A stretch of 64,000 nt of DNA from the NCBI RefSeq assembly GCF_040939455.1, contig NC_134136.1, positions 108,364,014 through 108,428,013 on the forward strand. Reading direction: 5' to 3'. Shown here piece after piece: positions 11,863 to 22,785 of the stretch. The position numbers were made by a program, and so were the translations under genes. Below the pieces are notes generated by a model. The model did not search any database. It had not been told where the DNA came from and worked only from the letters and a program-made list of their open reading frames with translations. How positions within the stretch are numbered: position 1 is the first letter of the stretch; each line of letters begins with the position of its first letter. The DNA comes from Microcebus murinus. Lineage: Eukaryota; Chordata; Mammalia; Primates; Cheirogaleidae.

Positions 11863-13130
11863 TTTTAGAATGGGGCACTGTGAGAATGAGATAATAAATG
11901 AAGTCCATGGGCCCACTTGATGTCTATTTCTCCAGTATCAAATAGTATAACTGAAATAAACTTACTTGGTAGTCGAGCTGGACATGATGACATCTTTGCT
12001 AGAGAAAATTAGCGTGGACTCTGGTATGTGTTATGGGGTTCCCACTATAGAAAATATGTTCTTTTCCATCCTTGTTAGAAAGACAAATCATAAACAGTTC
12101 TATTTAGTTGGGACTGAAATGAGTATACATTAATGATCTTGCCCCAGAAGTTAGGTTAACTAGACTTTTCTAAGTAATAATAAATAGACTGAAGGGATTT
12201 GGACCATTTGGACATTGTGCAAATCATTGCATTAGTTAATATATTAGGTATCATTTCTCCTCTGGTATCACAGATTCATCTTGAATAGATTATTTCACTA
12301 TTTTTATTATGCTAGTGGTTTCTGGATGGTGAAGTACATGATAGTAACGTCGGATTCCATGGTTATATGACCCTGATGTACCTCATTTGCTGTACCATAG
12401 GTCCCTTGAGTCCAAGGTTATGTGGTATCCCATATTTGGAAATCATATACTCTGTAACTTCTCAGATAACAGCAATAGCCTAGGCACTGCAGGTAGACAA
12501 AGTAAAATGATACTTGGTCTGAAGATTCTGCTTCCCAGAGAGTATTTCCAGCATAAGACACAATAACAGTTTCATTGAACTTTTAGCTATGACTTCTACT
12601 TAATCTCTTCTGCCTCCTTTTGCTAAAAGAGCAGCAGGCAAGGAAAGTAGTCACCATACTGGCAAGGGTAATTACCCTGAAATCAGGAGAAGACAGGGTT
12701 ACTGCTACAACAATGCATGCAGGAATAATAATTTGGGGGCTCAAGTGAATCACTGGTAGTTTGTGAATGTTTCCATGCCTAATTTTAACTGTAAATACAC
12801 AAGTGCAGCAGCCATGGCCTGAGAATAGTATAATAACTAATGGATCACACCTTTTCACCAAGAGATAGGGGTCTAGTTTACCAAATCAGGCAAGCCCTCC
12901 CATCCAGCAGAATTGCCCACAAAGGTGAGGAAAATCTAGAAAAAGTGATGAAAGGGGAAGATGTATATTAATTATGGCCTCAGGGCCAACTATAACAGTG
13001 AAGGATGTAGTTCAGCCAACTAATCTTCCTTATAAATTTATACAGGAATTGACTATATGGACAGATATACCTAGATGGAATCAGTTTGAATTGAAAAACA
13101 AATGAATCTGTGCAGTAGTATTTCAACTGT
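11863..13130 (+). mobile_element. ERVL-type internal remnant with broken dUTPase region
   Basis: Plus-strand endogenous retrovirus remnant. In the forward frames from about 12,630 to 13,010 the translation, interrupted by stops and frameshifts, follows the C-terminal dUTPase part of ERV-L pol and the tail that follows it. ERV-L elements are known to carry a dUTPase at this place. The upstream 700 bases (11,863-12,600) are assigned by continuity and resemblance to ERVL internal sequence. No frame is intact, so the element is dead. A 92-codon minus-strand ORF at 12,583-12,861 is only its antisense shadow. Confidence 0.65.
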
Positions 13131-13606
13131 AGTAGATGATATTTGGTACCCTACCCAGAGTCACTTAGACTACTACATCTTCAGCTGCTGTGAGTGTTGG
13201 CTCCTAATTAATGTCTCATACCTGCACCATTTGCCAGATAATTTCCTTGGGCTGGTGGGAGCTTACCTTTCATTTGGAATGTTATGTCTCTCAACCACTC
13301 CTTCACTTTTGTAAACAGCCAATGATTAACTGATATAAGGATACATAAAGCTGGCCTCCTTGTCTCAAGGCAGGATAACCCTGTGGTATGATTTATGTCC
13401 CATAGCTACCTTGTCACTCCACTTCAGCAGATCTGGTTGACCCTAGATTGTAAGTGACACTATATCCTCGATGGGCTGTTTCCTCTTCATTATTCTGCTT
13501 CTTTAACTTCTCTTACAAGTCTTTCCTCAAGAACACATCCTCAGTAAAACATATGCACCTGAATTCCTGCCTCATCATATGCCCCTGAGGAATGCAAACT
13601 AAGACC
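13131..13606 (+). mobile_element. Possible 3' LTR of the ERVL remnant
   Basis: Following the internal region, this stretch ends in 'cctgaggaatgcaaactaag', similar to the common ERVL/MaLR LTR end 'ctgggggaacccaacctaag', and has a 'cctgcctcatcat' block just before it. The 5' boundary and family are unclear. The 70-codon ORF at 13,102-13,314 has no recognised domain. Confidence 0.35.
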
Positions 13607-15159
13607 TTGATATATGGTAGACATTCAATATTTTTGTTTCTTGGTTTGTTTTGGCAAAACACATAAGTGAATGAGTCCATGAATTTGACATAACACTAAA
13701 AGAGATGTAAAAGGAAACACATTGAATTCAAATATGGAGTAAAAACAACTTTCTTTTTAGCTCTAGAAAAATGCAAGTTGGCACAAGTTCATTAGGTAGT
13801 AGCCTCAGGAAAAGTAAAAAAATTCTTAATCTTATTTAAGAAGTCAGGGCAACAATTGAAATGACAAAATTATGAGAGTCTAGGAAATTAAGTTATATTT
13901 AATTAGTGTAGAGTAAGGGGCTACATGTTTTATTCAATAGTGGACTGGGGGCACTATGATTGCTTTATAAATATTAATTATTATTCAGGATAACCAAAGA
14001 TATTTTAAATTATTTATAATAAAGCTATAAATTTGGTGAGTGTTTGATCACATTATTAAGTTTAAAGCATCATATGTAAGAGATTTACATTTCATTATTA
14101 ATTTGGATTATTTTCTCTTAACTTTTTTTAATCATTAATTTTTGATACTTGAAGGTAACTTAATGGCCTTTAAAATCTACTCCCTTGTTTTTATAGATAA
14201 GAACAAAAAACCTAGATAGGTAATTCACTATTAACTAAATTCACATAAATGTCTTATGATTCTAATTCTTCTCTTCATATTATATTTGAACAATTTGTCT
14301 CATATGATCTACATATAAAATATTTTTTAACAATCAGACCTCCAAACTACACATTTCCTGTCAATGGTCATTCACTATTTAATACACTTTAAGAGCTGTC
14401 AGTGAATCCATTTCAATAACAAGAATATTAGCTTTTTCAGATCATTGAATTATATAACAATGTAATTTCAGCCAGTTGTTTCCTTCGTTGAAGATCAGGC
14501 CAAAGGTAATAACAGACATGGCTTTTCTTCAATGAAAGCAGATGCCTAGCCTGTGGTGTTATTTGTTTTATAATGGTAACAGCAATTTTTCATTGAATGT
14601 TTCATCAAATTATCTATAAGGCACAAAATCAAGAATAAACAACTTTTAGAAATTTTAACTTGTAAACATGAGAATATATTTCTCTTCAGTCCTGCTGTAT
14701 CTCTACATCTTAGTGTTGGAATTATGCTAATCAACCAATGTTGTTCTCCAAACACAAGCTCTGAATTTTCACATAATAAATAATTTGCAGGCCTTGATTC
14801 CTATGCTAAACTGATGATCTATAGAGAACATTAAAGTGACCTGTTTATTTTGAAGACAATGAATAGTATTTTTCCTTCTTTTTTATATCCTTTTTTATTT
14901 CTTATATATATCAGGCACTCAGACAATGATACAAAAATATTGTGTTGTAAATTGAGGACACAGCACATTTTACAGGACACCTGGCAAAACAGATATGAGC
15001 ATATTCAAAGCAGTAAAGAGGGTAAAGAAGCTCTCCTATACTAAAAATATAAAAGAATAAAAAAGAAAAGTAGAGAATCAAAGACAAAAGTAGACTATTG
15101 CATATATCATAATAGCAGTGATGTAATACTAGGTGAACCTAGTTCATAGGTGAATTAGT
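13607..15159. other. Single-copy AT-rich DNA, nothing recognised
   Basis: No known repeat is recognised. ORFs of 64-69 codons at 14,546-14,755 (minus) and 14,850-15,044 (plus) show no motif. The interval 14,450-14,560 is less AT-rich and could be single-copy conserved DNA, but that cannot be judged from one sequence. Confidence 0.4.
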
Positions 15160-15717
15160 ATGTATGCTGCATAACAAATTACCACAAATTCAGCAGCTTA
15201 AAACAGCATCCATTTATTACCTCACAGTTTCTATAGATCAGAAAACCAGGTACTGCTTAACTGGGTATTTTGCTCAAGGTCTCAGAAGGATGAAACCCAA
15301 GGTGTCTGTCAAGCTGCCCTCTCATTTGGATCAAGTTTCTCTTTCAAGCTCATTTTTTATCATTAGAAGAATTCAGTTCCTTGTGCTTTTAGGGCTAAGG
15401 CTCCCTTTTTCTCTTTAGCTGGGGGCCACTTTCCAACCCTTACAAGTGGCCCCTTCCATCTTCAAATCCAGTACAGCATATCAAATTCTTCTCATGCTCA
15501 AAATCTCTCTGGCTTTCCCTTTGCCACCAACTGAAGGAAGCTGTGATTTTAAAGGAATTTTAGGTCAAGCCTAACTCAATAACCTTCATATCTTAAAGTC
15601 AACTCATTTTAATCTTATCCACAAAATCCCTTCACAACAGTACCTAGATTGGGGTTTCACTGCATAACCCTGCAATGGCAATTTTGTTGGGACCATTTTA
15701 AAATTCTGCCTATCACA
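15160..15717 (-). mobile_element. MLT-type (ERVL-MaLR) solo LTR
   Basis: Reverse-complement LTR. 'gctgcataacaaattaccac' at 15,166 and 'cagcagcttaaaacagcatc' near 15,192 are the 3' end; 'tctctctggctttccctttg' near 15,506, 'cccttcacaacagtacctag' near 15,628 and 'attctgcctatcaca' at the right edge are the 5' part. The 84-codon plus-strand ORF at 15,164-15,418 lies antisense to the LTR and is not a gene. Confidence 0.75.
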
Positions 15718-15722
15718 GTAAG

Positions 15723-15937
15723 TTCAACCTATGAAATGGGAAAGCATATCTTTAATAAAGGGTTAATATCTAAAATATATAAGGAACTCCTACTACTCAT
15801 TAACAAAAATACAAATAACTGATTTAAAAATGGGCAAAGGACCTGAATAGGCATTTTTCCAAAGAAGACATACAAATAGCCAACAGGTATATGAAAACCT
15901 GCTCAACACCACTAATAAGAGAAATGCACATATAAAC
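15723..15937 (+). mobile_element. L1 ORF2 C-terminal fragment
   Basis: About 215 bases of plus-strand LINE-1 ORF2: 'aataaagggttaatatctaa' near 15,753, 'aaatgggcaaaggacctgaa' near 15,828, 'ccaaagaagacatacaaata' near 15,859, 'ctgctcaacaccactaataa' near 15,899. It starts directly after the LTR and ends abruptly at 'aaatgcacatataaac'. Confidence 0.85.
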
Positions 15938-16625
15938 TCTATGTGTTGCCATGAACTTGATAGTTCATGTGAATGACATCTTCTGGATTTTTGGAGGATG
16001 TGACTTGCGTAATTATAGATGGTGGCCTTGTAAGTCAGGAAATTTTGACATTGTTTAATAGGGCAACTAAAATAGAATAGAGAGATTTTCCTAATGACAA
16101 AAAGTAATAAATACTTCTAGAAAGTTGAAGACTTTCTAAAATTTGATATAGAAAATCACTAGAGTTGTGGTTAGAATAACAAATTTGGTATTAGCCACCA
16201 AATTTCAGAACATGTAAAGTAGATGTTAGACTATGAAGATAAACATACATTCATTTAAGGAAAATACAGATTGATAGGATCAAGCAAAAGTGATGCATGT
16301 CCATGGAATTATTATGAAAGTTATAATATTTTTCTATCTTACACTTTATTGTTGTGGAATAAAAATATTCACTCCCACACTATAGTGTGAGTTTATGTTC
16401 ACACCAAACCTCTTGCTAATATGGAAATTCTTGTATTTATTGAAGATTTAAAATTATAATTGAGAAGTAATACCAATGAGGCTTATTTAGTTTAATATTT
16501 CCCATAGTGTTGTAAACCACAGGTTATGGAAATAACACTTGCAGTTTTGGGAATGAAAGAGATCATCCTTCAACTAGACTTAGACCTTGTTGGACAAGAA
16601 TGATTAAAAATATCAAAGACAACAC
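15938..16625. other. Nothing recognised
   Basis: AT-rich single-copy DNA. A 14-base perfect palindrome, cacactatagtgtg, is present near 16,377 but has no evident role. Confidence 0.4.
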
Positions 16626-16715
16626 ATTTGAAGCTCTTATTCGAAGGGGGAGGGGTGTATGGGCAATATATGTAACCTTAACACTTGTACCCCCATAATA
16701 CGCTACAAAAATAAA
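16626..16715 (+). mobile_element. Short strepsirrhine-type L1 3' end
   Basis: About 90 bases of L1 3' UTR: 'ttgaagctcttattcg' and 'gggcaatatatgtaacctta', then 'acacttgtacccccataata' and an A-rich end. The same tail occurs at 17,912-18,325 and, diverged, at 49,700-49,877 and 63,250-63,328. Confidence 0.75.
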
Positions 16716-17794
16716 ATAATTTAGGGCATTTTAAACAAAACAAAAGCAACACCACAATTGTTTACATAAATGATTACACTAGTTTCAACCAATAAAAATA
16801 TGCATTTTATCTGATTTATATTTTTATATTTGCATATATAATTTATATAAAATATATGTATTTAAATGATAATAATTAGGAGAATAAATGACAATAGTAC
16901 ATGTTGATTTAACAGCTTCCTTTTTTTTCTGTCTCTGGAGGTTGAAGTTCAACTCCTTTTTAATTTTGTTAAAGTAGACATAAAAATAAATCCTTAAATG
17001 TTTTCTTTATGCATAGATAAATAAGTGAGGCTAATTTGTATGTCATGATAATAAGTTGTCAGGTAAATCTTCTAATTATGTTGAAGTCTCTATTTTATAA
17101 CCATTGTGCAAGCTCAGTGAAACAAAGAGCTTGAGATTAAACCAAGAACCAAGAGAAGTAACAGCAGAAATAAACTACCGTAACTCCCCAAGCTGCAGAC
17201 TGACAAAATAGTTAACTTCTCTCTCAAATGTTTAAAGTTTCTTGAAGGAACAGGTTGGGGAATCTAGGAAGAGTCAGAGAATGTGGAGCTGTCAAGGGAA
17301 CAATGATACTCAAGGACTGTCTAAAAAGAGAGTCATAAAAATGTGAATGATCACATACTGTATCTTTTAGCTAGAGGGAGGGTTTAATAGGAGAGAGTGT
17401 CCCTTGAGAAGAACAGCAATTTCTTTAATTCCATTACATGGAATCAAGGAATCTAAGTTTATTGAAGCCTGTGGCAAAGAAGAGGTCATATCCAATAATA
17501 GAAGCAAATGAATCAGTCCTTCTATCTGATCAATTATACCCTTCTGTTCATCACACAAATCCCATAAATGATGTACATTATGACACAAGGATACTTGCAT
17601 CTGAAAGAGTCAGTTCTAGGGTAGAAAAACATCTAGTTAAAACCTGCCAGCAATGTGCATCTACTTAGAGAAGAAGACTTGAAGACTCCATTGTTGGAGA
17701 AAAATATTTTATTTCTACAAATTTAAGGCAAATATTCTATTCTGAAATAGTTAAGATGCAGGCAACAGATTCTGCAAACCTGCACCATAATCCG
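16716..17794. other. Single-copy DNA with overlapping ORFs on both strands, unassigned
   Basis: The part from 17,100 to 17,700 is less AT-rich and carries opposing ORFs at 17,367-17,600 (minus, 77 codons) and 17,438-17,668 (plus, 76 codons). Neither has a motif I can assign and no splice or polyadenylation context supports a gene. Confidence 0.35.
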
Positions 17795-17911
17795 TAATGG
17801 GTTTCAAATTTGGTGTGCATGAAAATCACATGGATAATCTGTTAAAAGTATTAACACCCTGGCACTCTGATTTATTAGATGGAAATTGAGACCAGACATC
17901 TGTGTTTAAGA
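17795..17911 (+). mobile_element. MER5A-like hAT fragment, cut by an L1 insertion
   Basis: Blocks 'tttggtgtgcatgaaaatca', 'catggataatctgttaaaag' and 'ctctgatttattagat' follow the order of MER5A. The right end is missing, where a plus-strand L1 tail begins at about 17,912. Confidence 0.6.
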
Positions 17912-18325
17912 ATAAACATCAATCCATGAGTGGATTAATAAAATGTTATATATGTATACCATGGAGTTCTACTCAGCCACAAAAAACAAGAGTGATATAG
18001 CAACCCTTGTATTATCCTGGATAGAGGTGGAACCCATTCTACCAAGTGAGGTATCCCAAGAAAGGAAAAACAAGTGCCACATGTACTCACCATCAAATTG
18101 GTTTTAACTAATCAACACCTAAGTGCACATATAGGAATAACATTCATTGGGTGTTGGGCAGATGGGGGGGGGAGAAGAGGATGAGTATATACACACATAA
18201 TGGGTGTGGTTACACCGTCTAGAGGATGGACACGCTTGAAGCTCTGACTCGGGTGGGGCAAGGGCAATATATGTAACCTAAATATTTATACCTCTGTAAT
18301 ATGCTGAAATAAATAAAAGCATGCT
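17912..18325 (+). mobile_element. Strepsirrhine-type L1 3' end (ORF2 end and 3' UTR)
   Basis: 5'-truncated L1 of about 410 bases. Blocks: 'aatccatgagtggattaata', 'taccatggagttctactcag', 'ttgtattatcctggatagag', 'aagtgaggtatcccaagaaa', 'caccatcaaattggttttaa', a G-rich run near 18,164 (ggggggggga), 'gggcaagggcaatatatgta' and an A-rich end after 'ctctgtaatatgctgaaat'. The G-tract and tail differ from human L1PA and match what I know of strepsirrhine L1. Confidence 0.85.
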
Positions 18326-19559
18326 CTGATTATTCAAATAAAGAAAAAATTCAAATAAAATTTTATTATTTGCAAACGACATTTTTCTATGGCCTTGAAG
18401 GTGTTTCCTTTTTGAAAAATAAATGACTTTTTCCCTTTGTTTTCATCTAAAATGTAAACTGAAAACTTCTCTTTCATATGGCAGAAGCAAATAGCTTCTA
18501 TAGTGTTGTGTCAAAACTAAAGTTAAGGCTAGAAAGGTGTATTTAGGAAATGTGTGGAGTCCCTTGCTGTAAGTACTTGAGAAAGAGCTTTACCTAATAT
18601 ACAGTTTTAAGTTGTCTCTGTTGTTTGAAGCAGTGATGGTGGTGGTATTGATATTCTCAATCCTTCAGTAAGGTTTTACAGATTGTTAATTTTTATAGCT
18701 CTGATCTGGGAAATAAGAATCTGAACATATGTCCATGGATAGTGAAAAGTAATAGGAGAGGAGTGAAAAACCACTATCAAAGCAATAAATGGTCTAAAAA
18801 AATAGAGAAGCAGGAATCTAAAAAGGTAGCTGAAGTGATAATTCAAAATCAGGAGTTTTTTTGTGTGGAAGGTACAATACCTTTGGGATTTCTAGAAAAA
18901 TGTTCCACAGAGAATCTGGTAAAAGTCTGGAATTCCAAAGTCAAGTGGCATGAGGATTCAGACAACTATTTGAACATTCTATGGTGCTAAGATTCTTGAA
19001 GGCTGGAACAGACAGGAAAATCTACATATATTTATAAGGACTGGGGTAATACTAATCAGTGAGGTTGGGAGATAGGTTTTGTAGGGAAGTATAAAGAAAA
19101 TGCCACAACTTTAGTTTAGGGTGTCATCAATCCTATTTTCTTCCCATTAAAGAAAACAATCTTGAACCTTTAGGAAATGCATTTGGCTTTTGAGATCACT
19201 ACATAGATACAAACCTCACTTTTCCTCAGCCTGGCCATAGATGACATAACTGCTGCTTCAAGGCTTGAGAAGTGACAATCCAGATCAGTGCTAAGTGCAA
19301 GAGTATCAAAATAAACGGCTTAAGTTCAACCACTTAACTGATTCTGTTTTCAAACCAGAAAGATACTTTTTCTGCCTATACTGAAATTTTTGCATGGGCC
19401 ATCCCCATATATCAACAAAAGAAAATCCTTTCCTTTGAGGGAGATCCAATTTTGAATAGATAGCTTCAGAAAGGACACAAAAGAAATTCTGAGGAGAGAA
19501 AAGAAAATTACTTAGCTGGGCAGATCAAGACAAATTAATGAATTGATCAAAAACTCAAT
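18326..19559. other. Single-copy DNA, nothing recognised
   Basis: An 82-codon plus-strand ORF (18,742-18,990) is Lys- and Ser-rich with no recognised domain. No repeats are identified. Confidence 0.4.
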
Positions 19560-19735
19560 CTCCTAACATTTATTTATTCCTTCATTCATTCTTTGAAATA
19601 TTTATTTTTTGCCTTCTCTGTTCTGGGCATTATTTTTGGGCCTTAGAATATATATCAGTGAGCCAAATAGATGAAGATTCCTTATCGTGTACTTTCTAAT
19701 TGCGTTTGGGGGAAGAGGTGGAGTCAATAAAGAAT
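19560..19735 (-). mobile_element. L2 3' end fragment
   Basis: Reverse complement of an L2 tail. 'ttccttcattcattc' is the TGAA-repeat end of L2, followed by 'ttctgggcattatttttggg', 'atcagtgagccaaatagatg' and 'ttccttatcgtgtactttct'. Strongly diverged, as expected for this old family. Confidence 0.6.
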
Positions 19736-20149
19736 TTTTAGAATGAGTTTAAACCATATAATATTACTTTCAAATGCAAATCAACATTGCAAACCAAAGT
19801 CCACAAATCCGTTTCTTAAGGAAATCATTCTCTAGTTTAGTCAGTTTAATATACAGGCATTTCATAAATGCTATTCTTAAATAATCACCATTGAACATAA
19901 TTTTCCTATGTAGTACAGGCATATTTCTAATCCTCAAGTAATTATCAACTATTTTAAGCAATATTCAATATGATTCCACATATGTATACATTTAATAGAT
20001 ATTTTGGAGTAAGGTTTTTGTGGTTGCCTGAAGTTATTATAATGTGATATAATTCAGAATTTTCCCAAATTAAATGTGCTTGTTTAATTGCAATATATTT
20101 GAGGATTAGATTTTTTGAAACTTTTCTCTTATCCACTACTCTCTGCCCT
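19736..20149. other. Nothing recognised
   Basis: AT-rich sequence containing parts of minus-strand ORFs (19,770-19,961 and 19,954-20,313) that show no motif. Confidence 0.35.
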
Positions 20150-20527
20150 TCATGGTCTTTGATCATTTCTAGTTTCATGGTTTTTAAAACAATCTGTACC
20201 CTGATGCCAAATGTATAACTCCAGCTTGGACTTTGGACCTCTCCCAGGAGCATGTCGTATGTATTCCACATTTGCATTTGAATATCTAACAGACATCTTG
20301 ATATCAAGTACAAAATAGAACTTTTGATCTTGCACCTTCTGAACTGCTCCTCTCATATCAGTTAATAGCAACTTCACACTAGTTATTCAGCTGTAAAATC
20401 CTGGGGTCATCCTTAACTCCTTTCTTTCTCCTAAATCATTAAAAGTTTTCAGTCTGTTAGAAAATCTTGATGCTATTCCTGGACTGGGCCACCATCATCA
20501 TTCTCCTGGATTATTTCAATTGCCTCC

Positions 20528-20566
<39 letters not shown>

Positions 20567-21465
20567 GTATATGTTCAAATCATTTAACCAACACCTATGG
20601 TGATATATGTTTTCTATATCATAAAACAGTTTCAGCCACCACCAACAATTGCCTACTGTTTCATGCAATATTGAAATCATATGTAACTTCCTAAGGAGAT
20701 TATCTATATTCTATTTCATCTAACATCCAAATTATATGTAACCATATAGAAAGATTCTAGATTTTATTTTATATGATATTTAAATTTTATAATGCTGCAT
20801 AAAAATTCAAGAATAAGAATTTAAGTGGTTACTTTTGCTTCCACTCTTTTTCTTCGACAATTTACTCTCAGAACAGAATTACCCTGTTGAAACCTTAAAA
20901 GCAAGTGAATTCTCTGCTAAAAACCTACTTGTAGCTTATCATCTCACTCATGTTAAAATACTAATGCCTTGGAAGGGTTTTACAAGGCTCTCAAAGTTTA
21001 GATTCTGGGTGTCTTTGACCTCATTTTCTGTCACTCTCCCCCTTGCTTAGCTTGCTCCAAACACACTGGTCGTTTTGCTGAACTCCATTAAGCCAGGAAT
21101 GTTCTCTCCTCTGGACTTCTGATTTCTTTTGTCAAGAACTCTTTGTTTAGTTATAAAATGGTTTCTTCCTCATTTCATTTTGGTTTTGCTGAAATGTCAC
21201 CTTCTCAGGAAGGTATCTCTGATCGCTCTATTCTAAATTAATACCTTCTCCATTTCTTCCTGTTTTCTTTTTCACTGTAGTACTTACAATAGCACATTCT
21301 ATAATTTAGTTATATGTTTTATTTACTGTCTATCTTGTCTTCACAGAAACGGAAGCTCCTCATGAATTTGTGCTTGTTTTGTTCACTGTTATAACCCTCT
21401 ATCATAATTGCCCTTGGCAGATATTTGTTGCTTGATAAATGTTGCTGAAATCAATGAATGAATTC
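20150..21465 (+). mobile_element. Long L2 LINE fragment
   Basis: A plus-strand, strongly diverged L2 copy of about 1.3 kb. Blocks in L2 order: 'ctgtaccctgatgccaaatg' near 20,195, 'aaatagaacttttgatcttg' near 20,313, 'gggccaccatcatcattctc' near 20,486, 'cactctcccccttgcttagc' near 21,032, 'gctgaaatgtcaccttctca' near 21,188, 'ttgttcactgttataaccct' near 21,379, 'gcttgataaatgttgctgaa' near 21,431 and the terminal tgaatgaatt. An AT-rich expansion with a TA tract lies in the middle. The coding part is fully decayed. Confidence 0.8.
20532..20562. repeat. (TA)n microsatellite inside L2
   Basis: About 15 uninterrupted at units, followed by 'acacatgtatatg'. The Tyr-Ile run in the overlapping ORF at 20,467-20,694 is translated microsatellite. 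Confidence 0.95.
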
Positions 21466-22589
21466 AACTTTGAGCAATATATTTCTGTATACCACTGTCC
21501 TGATTAGAAAAAATAGTTGAAAATGGGTGATTACAATGTTATGTTTTGTTTCCTTTCTTTTATATTTATTATTGGGTAAATCTAGTTTCTATTTGCAATA
21601 GATGTTTTATTAATTTGAAATAAAATTCCTGCCACCAATTTTTATTGGAATGTAACCCTTATGAAGATACATTATCAATTTTCTTTTCTGTTTAGAATTT
21701 TCTTTTTCTTATTACACAAAAATGTACAAATTGAAGCTGTTAAGAATTTTATAGAGCCGTCTGAGCTGATTTGAAGTAATTTTTCCCTCATCACTCCCTG
21801 ACTTGTGTTCCACCATTTAATTCACATGGCAAATTGAACAAAAGAGCAGATGGAGTTACAACCTGTAGATGTTTCATTAGTGTCTTCATTATTTAGAGGT
21901 GCTCATTTATAATGCTCTAGACAGGGCCTTTGCTATGATGCATAGAAGATAGTTGGCTAAATGTGATAAGTTAATATACTCAGATACTGTTATTTTCCCC
22001 TAAACAACTTTTTTACCCTTAGAATAAGACAGCATTTTGTGCATTTTACTTCTTGATATAAAGGCAGGAGGATAGGAGTAGGCAGGATATACCTGCTTGC
22101 CTTCCATAAAAGAATTCAAATATGTTTCCAGGTTTCAGTACAGAAATGTTAATATTGTTAATCCATAACATCATTATAGTATCAGACCATTGATTCTGAA
22201 AGTTTTCATTTGTTCATGTTTAAAATTACTGTTGCACAGACAATCCTACTACTACGTGACCGTTTTCAATTATTTTCTATATTTCTGTTAACATAGTCAT
22301 TTTGATATTTCATTCCTCCAAATATCTATACATATTAACATTTAGACTATTCACCTGAATTTTTAAGACAGAAATAGCTTTTAAAATGGGACAGATGTTA
22401 TTTCATTTCTTTATTGATATTTCTGTGAGGCTTTGAATATTGCTCCTGGGTCTGAAATTTTCTTACAAATATGAAAATACCTATTTTCCATGAGTAGATA
22501 GTATTTTGTAAAAAAAAAAAAAATCAATATAGTAATTTATGAACTCACATACTACAAAATCAAAATATTTTATTGACTAATGTTTTCTA
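21466..22589. other. Single-copy DNA, no repeat recognised; possible conserved segment
   Basis: No repeat family is seen. The interval 21,740-21,930 has balanced composition without simple repeats. I note it only as a candidate for single-copy conserved non-coding DNA. A run of 14 A lies near 22,510. Confidence 0.35.
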
Positions 22590-22785
22590 CATTTCTACCA
22601 CATTTTTATGTGCTTTATACATTTCTATTGTAGCACTTACCTCAATTATGTATTTATTTACTTGTCTCTCTCTTGTATTTATAGTCTTGTGCCTAGGACT
22701 ATGTCTGAACTTAAACCTTATTCTTGCAGGTTCTTAATAAATGATGTTGTATTGAGTGAATATATGATGAGTCTATTTTGTGTTA
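22590..22785 (+). mobile_element. L2 3' end fragment
   Basis: 'tagcacttacctcaattatg' near 22,633, 'ttgtatttatagtcttgtgc' near 22,673, 'aataaatgatgttgtattga' near 22,736 and 'gtgaatatatga' follow the order of an L2 tail ending in TGAA-like repeats. Confidence 0.55.

Noticed and set aside
12583..12861. 92-codon minus-strand ORF with hydrophobic stretches
   Set aside because: Antisense shadow of the plus-strand ERVL dUTPase region.
15164..15418. 84-codon ORF as a gene
   Set aside because: Antisense to an MLT-type LTR.
19954..20313. 119-codon minus-strand ORF as a gene
   Set aside because: Half of it is antisense to a decayed L2 fragment, and no domain or conserved motif is visible.
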